Origin: JBLHKE01 sp047619485
GTDB lineage: Bacteria; Verrucomicrobiota; Verrucomicrobiia; Verrucomicrobiales; DEV007
Length of the DNA: 7,175 bases
Direction of reading: 5' to 3'
Assembly (NCBI GenBank): GCA_047619485.1
Contig: JBLHKE010000399.1
Location: 1-7,175, forward strand
Part shown: positions 1 to 3,659 of the stretch, piece after piece
How the letters are laid out: each line of letters opens with the position of its first letter
Position numbering within the stretch: position 1 is the stretch's first letter
Made by a program: the position numbers and the translations under genes
Notes under the pieces: model-generated
Seen by the model: the letters and a program-made list of their open reading frames with translations, nothing else
What the model was told of the DNA's origin: nothing
The model's database searches: none

Positions 1-120
1 CAGGGTCTCGACGAAGCGCTCGCGGTCAGCGTCTGTGAGGACGATCGGCCGACGCGAATTCCCGCGAGCCATCACATGGTAGATCGCTCCAGGATATTCG
101 ATTCTTGGCCGGCGGGGCAT
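1..120 (-). CDS. REP-associated tyrosine transposase (RAYT, Y1 family), N-terminal part only
   Basis: Read on the minus strand from ATG at 120, the first 40 codons give MPRRPRIEYPGAIYHVMARG followed by NSRRPIVLTDADRERF, running off the left edge of the window. The pattern with YHVMARGN near residue 15-22 and a D-x-D-R-x-x-F stretch is the standard opening of the RAYT / Transposase_17 group of Y1 HUH tyrosine transposases (COG1943), which handle single-stranded REP hairpins. The catalytic HUH and tyrosine residues would lie beyond the window, so intactness cannot be judged. The start at 120 has no clear Shine-Dalgarno; the ATG at 140 is in another frame. A palindrome at 149-164 sits just upstream. 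These proteins are usually single-copy domesticated or solitary transposases; without the rest, I infer family only. Confidence 0.75.
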   Translation of the reverse strand, partial: MPRRPRIEYPGAIYHVMARGNSRRPIVLTDADRERFVETL

Positions 121-148
121 CTGGAAATGAAGCGAGACATGGAGGATT

Positions 149-171
149 GTCAATAATTGTTGACTGACCCC
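149..171. repeat. Near-perfect palindrome plus TGACCCC motif upstream of the RAYT gene
   Basis: GTCAATAATTGTTGAC at 149-164 is a 16-base palindrome with 7 of 8 pairs matching, immediately followed by TGACCCC at 165-171. It lies 28 bases upstream of the RAYT start. On the minus strand it contains TTGACA (155-150), which could be a -35 element, though I see no good -10 at the right spacing. RAYT proteins recognise short hairpins flanking their own gene, so this may be such a site or an operator; that link is inference. The 9-mer ACTGACCCC (163-171) recurs inverted at 904-912 next to the IS. Confidence 0.4.
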
Positions 172-238
172 ATTTTTTCATACGAGTATTTTGACCTTAC
201 GGGCATGAAAACTGGACGATTCGAGTTTCCGGACACTA

Positions 239-263
239 CGGGGCACTCCAGCGAGACGCCCCG
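239..263 (-). terminator. Hairpin downstream of the lipoprotein gene, possible terminator
   Basis: CGGGGC (239-244) pairs with GCCCCG (258-263), and the 13-base loop contains a further CTC/GAG pairing. It starts 16 bases past the lipoprotein stop codon (280-282), the right place for a transcription end on the minus strand. No U-run follows the stem, so it is not a classical intrinsic terminator. Confidence 0.35.
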
Positions 264-279
264 GCTACTTCTTAGCGCT

Positions 280-687
280 CTAGAAGCCGTAGCTCTGGCT
301 AAGCTGGCCTTCCGTCGGAAGGTTGTTGTAGCGCTCGTTCCGCGGGCCGACCCACTGGTTGCCTTGGCGACGCAACTCCACCGGAGTGAAGCTGCCGTTG
401 CTGTTCTGGACGTTGATGATCTGCGTATTCGCGTTTCGCTCGGCTTCGTTGAGTCTCTGGTTCTGCCGACCATTGACACCTCCCGCCACCGCGCCAAGGA
501 CACCTCCGATCAGCGCACCTTCGCCTGTCGAGAGGCCATCGACATTGTTGCCGATGATCGCTCCTGCCCCAGCGCCAAGTCCGCCGCCGACGGCAGCCCC
601 GGATGCAGTCGAGTTGCAGCTGGTGAAAGAGAGCGTGCTACAAAGGGAGAGGCAGGCTACGGAAATAGAGAGAAGGTGTTTGTTCAT
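280..687 (-). CDS. Glycine-zipper outer-membrane-type lipoprotein
   Basis: A 135-residue secreted protein read from ATG at 687. Residues 1-23 form a lipoprotein signal peptide (basic NKH, hydrophobic core) ending in a lipobox-like FTSC, so Cys24 would be lipidated; the -3 phenylalanine is non-canonical. Residues about 30-73 are a glycine zipper of the YMGG type: two Gly/Ala-rich hydrophobic segments with G-x3-G spacing (AAVGGGLGAGAGAIIG and GALIGGVLGAVAGGVNG). The polar tail (74-135) carries a NSNGS..PV.LRR.GN.W.GPR..YNNLPTE.QL..YGF pattern that I associate with verrucomicrobial envelope lipoproteins. An in-frame ATG at 729 would add 14 residues ahead of the signal peptide and is not preferred. 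Similar proteins (SlyB, OmpA-linked Gly-zipper proteins) stabilise the envelope; the specific role here is unknown. Confidence 0.8.
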   Translation of the reverse strand: MNKHLLSISVACLSLCSTLSFTSCNSTASGAAVGGGLGAGAGAIIGNNVDGLSTGEGALIGGVLGAVAGGVNGRQNQRLNEAERNANTQIINVQNSNGSFTPVELRRQGNQWVGPRNERYNNLPTEGQLSQSYGF

Positions 688-693
688 ACGGAA

Positions 694-721
694 AAAATAG
701 TTCAACTCGATCAGAATGCAA
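694..721 (-). promoter_or_regulatory. Candidate promoter for the lipoprotein gene
   Basis: On the minus strand TTGCAT (721-716) and TATTTT (699-694) are separated by 16 bases, a fair sigma-70-like pair. Transcription would begin close to the ATG at 687, implying a very short or absent leader, which agrees with the lack of a Shine-Dalgarno there. Seen by eye only. Confidence 0.2.
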
Positions 722-915
722 CCCGTCAACCGCGTGGGGTACCATAGTCAGCCGGTGGCCAGGGAGCCCTTGGAACCAGACCTTCTCCCGGAGTAATTGG
801 CGCAAATACCACCGATTACGAGATCGATTTCAACCTCCGCGACGGTGGGCAATAGTTCGAACGAAGGGAGCTGTTAGCAATCGTAATTAAAAATATAGTA
901 ACAGGGGTCAGTAAT

Positions 916-944
916 GGGGATGTCCCAGAGATCGTTAAAACAGG
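916..944 (+). repeat. IS256-family terminal inverted repeat, transposase-distal end
   Basis: This 29-base end reads GGGGATGTCCCAGAGATCGT and onward to CAGG. Aligned with the reverse complement of 2255-2284 it matches at 23 of 30 columns with one gap; the shared core is TGTCCCA..A..TCGTT.AAA.AGG. It lies 44 bases beyond the transposase stop (988-990). Confidence 0.75.
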
Positions 945-987
945 CGATGGTCGACCGGTAGGATTTCTATCATTTCTTCGATTGTTT

Positions 988-2218
988 TCAAGCTTTCGTT
1001 GGTTTGCTTTTCGCTGCTCGTTTTGGTTTCGCGCTGTCGTCTGTATCGGAGGTCTCCGAGCGTAGCGAGGTGGCCGGAGTGGAGGACGACAGCGCGACGG
1101 CCAGCACCCCGAGGTCTCCCGCGTGGCAGATCTTTCTGAAGCCGCCTCGGCCCACAGCATCCCGCTCGCCATCCAGCGCGACACCATATCTTTGCGCTCG
1201 CTCCATCGCTTCACATTGCCCGTCGCCTCGCGCCAGTTGCGCAGCGCATTCTCGATGCAGTCGGTATTTAGGAAGGTATAGTTGAGCGTCGAGGTCACGT
1301 CCAAGCGGTGGAAGGCTAGTAAGTTGTCGCGCCTGCCTGCAATCACCAGCGCGGCAGCTGCGTTGCGCTCGGCGAGGAACTCGACCAGTTCGTCGAACAT
1401 CTCCTCTCCAGCCTCTCTCCCCTCGGCTTCGCGAAGGTTTTTGCAGTGCCTGTCGAAATCGGCTCTGTCGGGGTTGCGCAGTTTGTCTCGCGTGTGTCTG
1501 TGCATGTGTATCAGGCATTCTTGCTGCACCCCCTCTGGCCAATGCTCTGCGACTGCCGAGTCGATGGATGCGCTGCCGTCCCTCACCACCAGGGGCCTCC
1601 TGACGGGTCGCTCATCCACCCCGCGCCCTTTGAGCCTGCGTATTAAGTCACCCACAGCCCTTCGGCTAGGCGCACGCCGTCGATCATCAGCGCCAGGAAA
1701 TCGAAGCTCCGCAGATCACGCTCGCGCAGGTGTGCGAGCTGCTCACGGCTCTTGGCATCCCACATCCGGGCGGCGGAACTCTTGCTAAGACTGCCGGCTT
1801 TCGCCCGCGCCAGGCCGCGTTGTGAGATGCCTTGCTCGAGGAGCCCCGTGACCTCGTCGAAGAGGCTTGCCTGGCCAGCTGCCTTGTAGACTTCTTGCCT
1901 GGTCTCATCATCGTCCTCGTGGCGCACTCGAGGTCGGGTGACGGTCTCTTTTTTACCACCGAGGTAGGCGCTACCTTTCTCGTTCCCCACCCGCTGGAAC
2001 GGGGTGTCGGCCGGCTTGTATTTCGGGCCGCACAGGGCATCGACCTCCTCGCGCATCGTGTCGAAGAAGGCGGCGCGGACACACCCGCGCAGGGGCTCGT
2101 TTAGCAGTCTCGCTGCCTCGCCTTCAGGCGCTTCGATCAGAATTTCTCTCAGGCTGTTTTCGGTGCTAGTTTCTGTCATGGTTGTTGGTTGGTTCGGGTT
2201 TGTTTTAGTCGATGTCAT
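988..2218 (-). pseudogene. IS256-family transposase, disrupted by a deletion and a frameshift
   Basis: Three consecutive minus-strand pieces rebuild one transposase. Piece 1 (2218 to 1643; ATG alternatives at 2254 and 2179) ends SFDFLALMIDGVRLAEGLWV, T, stop; the D in MIDG is the likely first catalytic aspartate. Piece 2 resumes in another frame at about 1655 with GDLIRRLKGRGVDE, and carries the second aspartate in VVRDGS, the family CLIHMHRH motif, and the glutamate in TDCIENALRNW. From the expected spacing roughly 20-30 residues are missing at the junction, by deletion. Piece 3 begins after a one-base loss in GCGGCTTC (plus 1138-1145): WAEA then needs GFRKICHAGDLGVL, which continues to the stop at 988-990. 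DDE residues survive, but no continuous protein can be made. DDE-type transposase of PF00872 type; the specific IS name is not recognised. Confidence 0.85.
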
Positions 2219-2254
2219 GCTAACGCGCGGCCCCGGCCAATCACCAACCACCAA

Positions 2255-2284
2255 CCTATTTCAACGACTTATGGGACACTTCCC
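2255..2284 (-). repeat. IS256-family terminal inverted repeat, transposase-proximal end
   Basis: Minus strand GGGAAGTGTCCCATAAGTCG, then TTGAAATAGG, 36 bases upstream of the preferred transposase start at 2218. It pairs with 916-944 as described there and sets the right boundary of the element, 12 bases before the small ORF starting at 2297. Confidence 0.75.
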
Positions 2285-2296
2285 AAGATCGAGGAC

Positions 2297-2533
2297 ATGG
2301 AGCCGATAGACCGCGTGATGCCACAGGTGATCGACCTGTGCCTGCGAATCCTGACTTGCACTTGCCGTTGGGAGCTGGGCGACGACCTTGCCAGCGTGTT
2401 GCGGTTTGCCTGCGATGAGGTCGAAGAGGAGGAAGACGACTACAGGAACCGCTACTCGATAACATGCGCCGAGTATTACCACGCAATAGCAAGGCGCTTG
2501 TGGTCGAGGGCAATATTAACGGTGCATTGCTAG
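2297..2533 (+). CDS. Small acidic hypothetical protein, possibly truncated by the IS
   Basis: A 78-residue ORF beginning MEPIDRVMPQVIDLCLRILT and ending at TAG 2531-2533. It is predicted mostly helical, with a strongly acidic run (DEVEEEEDDYRNR) at about residues 41-53 and four cysteines (C17, C24, C26, C62 approximately). Codon third positions are G/C-rich in the first half, as expected of a real gene here. I do not recognise the family. The same frame is open back into the IS terminal repeat (no stop between 2189 and 2297), so the ATG at 2297 may be internal to a longer gene whose 5' part was removed when the IS arrived 12 bases upstream. No Shine-Dalgarno precedes 2297. An alternative start is ATG 2318 (MPQVID). 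Confidence 0.4.
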   Translation: MEPIDRVMPQVIDLCLRILTCTCRWELGDDLASVLRFACDEVEEEEDDYRNRYSITCAEYYHAIARRLWSRAILTVHC

Positions 2534-2554
2534 GAGCCTGTCGGACTTAGAGGA

Positions 2555-2651
2555 TTCGAGCAAAACGTTTTCGAATTGCGATCCAGATCCGTTTGCTGGG
2601 GAGGATTTAAATGGATTTAATGACGATTCAGCGGGCGGATCTGGGCGAATT
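2555..2651. repeat. Palindrome cluster: AAAACGTTTT site and long imperfect hairpin
   Basis: Two nested symmetries lie in the 228-base spacer between the small ORF and the zinc-ribbon gene. First, TTCGAGC-AAAACGTTTT-CGAA (2555-2575) with a perfect 10-base core at 2562-2571. Second, a long hairpin: AATT (2574-2577), CCAGATCCG (2583-2591) and GCTG (2595-2598) pair in order with CAGC (2629-2632), CGGATCTGG (2636-2644) and AATT (2648-2651). The loop has a direct repeat GGATTTAA..GGATTTAA. Such a structure could be a REP-like element, an IS end remnant or a structured RNA; I cannot tell which. Confidence 0.5.
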
Positions 2652-2684
2652 CTAAAATGATTCTTGCCGGAGCGGGTAGCTCCT

Positions 2685-2707
2685 AGGAATTTGCTTTTTG
2701 CGTGGGG
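2685..2707 (-). repeat. Left copy of the CGCAAAAAGCAAATTCCT inverted repeat
   Basis: Reverse complement reads CCCCACGCAAAAAGCAAATT then CCT. Its GCAAAAAGCAAATTCCT core (17 bases) is identical to the plus strand at 3609-3625, and both are preceded by CCCC with a two-base difference in spacing. A small hairpin GGAGC-GGGTA-GCTCC (2669-2683) lies just outside it. The two copies face each other about 920 bp apart. Confidence 0.6.
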
Positions 2708-2761
2708 CGCTTGAGAGAGCCGTTGAAGGGATCGAAGACGGGGAGAAAGGGGGTTGATCAT

Positions 2762-3067
2762 ATGAGCTTCTCGACGCGGATCCCGGTCCGCAACGAGGTT
2801 CCCCGAAGTCTATGCCGCACCGGAAACCCGGATGGCATCACCCTCGCCCTCGGCGAGGTGGGCAGTGATGCGCAGCGAGCGAAATCCACCGAGCTCGAGG
2901 GGTCTATGCCCGATGGCCAGAAGCGCTGCTCCAAGTGTATCGAGCTGAAGCCGGTTGACGAGTTCCACCGTAAGACCAAGGGGAGTGGGGATAGGGTCGC
3001 CCGGTGCAAGAAGTGCCAGAACGCGGAGCGTCGGGCGAGGAAAGCAAGCCGCAGGGCGAAGAAGTGA
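2762..3067 (+). CDS. Small four-cysteine zinc-ribbon-like protein with basic tail
   Basis: A 101-residue ORF from ATG 2762, preceded at 8 bases by the purine-rich AAGGGGG (2747-2753). The recognisable part is the last 53 residues: KRCSKCIELKPVDEFHRKTK, then a C-x2-C pair (RCKKCQNAE), then an Arg/Lys-rich tail (RRARKASRRAKK). C-x2-C...C-x2-C with a K-P-x-x-E-F between them is a pattern common in small bacterial and phage proteins, expected to bind zinc and, with the basic tail, probably nucleic acid. The first 48 residues have no recognisable features; homologues I recall start just before the first cysteine pair, so ATG 2906 (53 residues, with GAGGGG three bases upstream) is a serious alternative start. 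No partner gene shows its role. Confidence 0.6.
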   Translation: MSFSTRIPVRNEVPRSLCRTGNPDGITLALGEVGSDAQRAKSTELEGSMPDGQKRCSKCIELKPVDEFHRKTKGSGDRVARCKKCQNAERRARKASRRAKK

Positions 3068-3294
3068 CTCGTTTCCACAGCTTCACCCCCACAGAAATTG
3101 CTGCTCGCTGTATACCCCTTCGGAGCCTGTTTAAATACGGATGTATGATTGAGCCATCGGCAGCATGACGGTCGGAAGGTCCTCCCAGAAAGCCCCTTGC
3201 GTCTTGCGGGAGCCTCGGTATTTGCGCCCCGGGGCGGCGGCGAAGCGCAAGGGCAGGGGCAGGGGCAGGAGAATCCCTTCGTGAGATTGGCTAA
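3068..3294. other. Spacer without a convincing gene; GC palindrome and CAGGGG tandem repeat
   Basis: I see no supported gene here. It holds a perfect CGCCCCGGGGCG palindrome (3225-3236) inside a wider pairing of CCCTTGCG (3194-3201) with CGCAAGGG (3246-3253), and a short tandem repeat of a six-base unit CAGGGG, about three copies (3251-3269). A plus-strand ORF of 61 codons at 3149-3334 spans it, but its composition (GGGEAQGQGQGQ) merely reflects the repeat. Confidence 0.5.
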
Positions 3295-3510
3295 AATAGA
3301 CAGCCTGAACCTGTCGGTTCGTGCTGGAACATAGTTGTTCTTAGGCTCGGCCGACTTTTGGCACCATACGGGGGCGAGGACTTGGACGACGATATTACCG
3401 CGGATGAAGACGAGAGGGACGAAGACCCCGACCCCATCACCGTGACCTTTCCGCTCGAGGGCGACTTGGCGGACGCGGCGGATCTGTTCTTCCGCATCGA
3501 GGAAGGCTAG
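3295..3510 (+). pseudogene. Apparent C-terminal remnant of an acidic hypothetical protein
   Basis: The frame ending in TAG 3508-3510 is open for 71 codons back to a stop at 3292-3294 but contains no ATG or GTG suited as a start; the first plausible start is TTG 3358. The last 50 residues look protein-like: LAPYGGEDLDDDITADEDER, a Pro/Asp turn (DPDPITVTFPLEGDL) and ADAADLFFRIEEG. Opposite-strand reading gives a serine-rich low-complexity shadow. GAGGAAGG at its 3' end (3499-3506) doubles as a Shine-Dalgarno for the ATG at 3514, arguing that it was once translated and coupled to the next ORF. No family recognised. It could instead be chance open sequence in a GC-rich region. Confidence 0.3.
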
Positions 3511-3513
3511 GGA

Positions 3514-3585
3514 ATGTCCAACATCGAACGGTTCGATCCGCCTTTTTTGAACGCCCCGCGATTGGGGCGGGAGATGTGGGAATAA
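3514..3585 (+). CDS. Micro-ORF or truncated gene start behind a good Shine-Dalgarno
   Basis: ATG 3514 lies three bases after the TAG of the acidic remnant and 7 bases after GAGGAAGG, the best ribosome-binding site in the window. It encodes only MSNIERFDPPFLNAPRLGRE, MWE, stop (23 residues). A stem CGCCCC/GGGGCG (3552-3569) falls inside it. The combination of strong initiation context and early stop suggests either the stump of a deleted gene or a genuine micropeptide; the former is more likely because the 17-nt repeat copy begins 24 bases after its stop. Confidence 0.25.
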   Translation: MSNIERFDPPFLNAPRLGREMWE

Positions 3586-3604
3586 TTCAACGTCCTCAGG
3601 GATA

Positions 3605-3625
3605 CCCCGCAAAAAGCAAATTCCT
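3605..3625 (+). repeat. Right copy of the GCAAAAAGCAAATTCCT inverted repeat
   Basis: CCCC (3605-3608) then GCAAAAAGCAAATTCCT (3609-3625), matching the reverse complement of 2685-2707. It sits 35 bases upstream of the cytochrome gene start, so it could be a transposon-like end or a binding site shared by two divergently placed promoters. Confidence 0.6.
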
Positions 3626-3645
3626 TGCAATCCTCGCAATAATTC
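3609..3645 (+). promoter_or_regulatory. Run of four GCAA-headed repeats just upstream of the cytochrome gene
   Basis: Four back-to-back units begin with GCAA: GCAAAAA, GCAAATTCCTT, GCAATCCTC and GCAATAATTC (starts 3609, 3616, 3627, 3636). The last three align as GCAA-(x)-TxCT/C decamer-like copies. The run ends 14 bases before the ATG at 3660. Its position suits an operator or leader element; function is inference. Confidence 0.3.
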
Positions 3646-3659
3646 AAGAAAGTATCGGC

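Larger units (their letters stand above)
916..2284 (-). mobile_element. Degenerate IS256-family (Mutator-type) insertion sequence, about 1.37 kb
   Basis: The element is bounded by imperfect inverted repeats (916-944 and 2255-2284) lying outside a broken IS256-type transposase gene on the minus strand. Length fits the family's usual 1.3-1.5 kb once the internal deletion is allowed for. The family normally makes 8-9 bp target duplications; the bases just outside (TCAGTAAT on the left, AAGATCGA on the right) do not match, so the flanks have diverged, been rearranged, or the exact ends are off by a few bases. The element cannot encode its own transposase but could be mobilised in trans if an intact relative exists in the genome. 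Confidence 0.8.

Noticed and set aside
157..747. 196-codon plus-strand ORF
   Set aside because: Antisense to the lipoprotein gene, whose signal peptide, lipobox and glycine zipper are clear; the plus reading has no recognisable features.
908..2292. Target-site duplication around the IS
   Set aside because: TCAGTAAT on the left and AAGATCGA on the right do not match, nor do windows shifted by a few bases.
2533..3130. GGAGCCTGT direct repeat (2533-2541 and 3122-3130) as element ends
   Set aside because: Only nine bases with no extension on either side and no coherent content between them; chance is adequate.
3552..3569. CGCCCC-GCGATT-GGGGCG as an intrinsic terminator
   Set aside because: No U-run follows on either strand; the T-run lies on the wrong side of the stem for the plus strand.
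2758..3639. 293-codon minus-strand ORF
   Set aside because: It is antisense to the zinc-ribbon gene and the cytochrome leader, with low-complexity runs such as CPCPCPC produced by the CAGGGG repeat.
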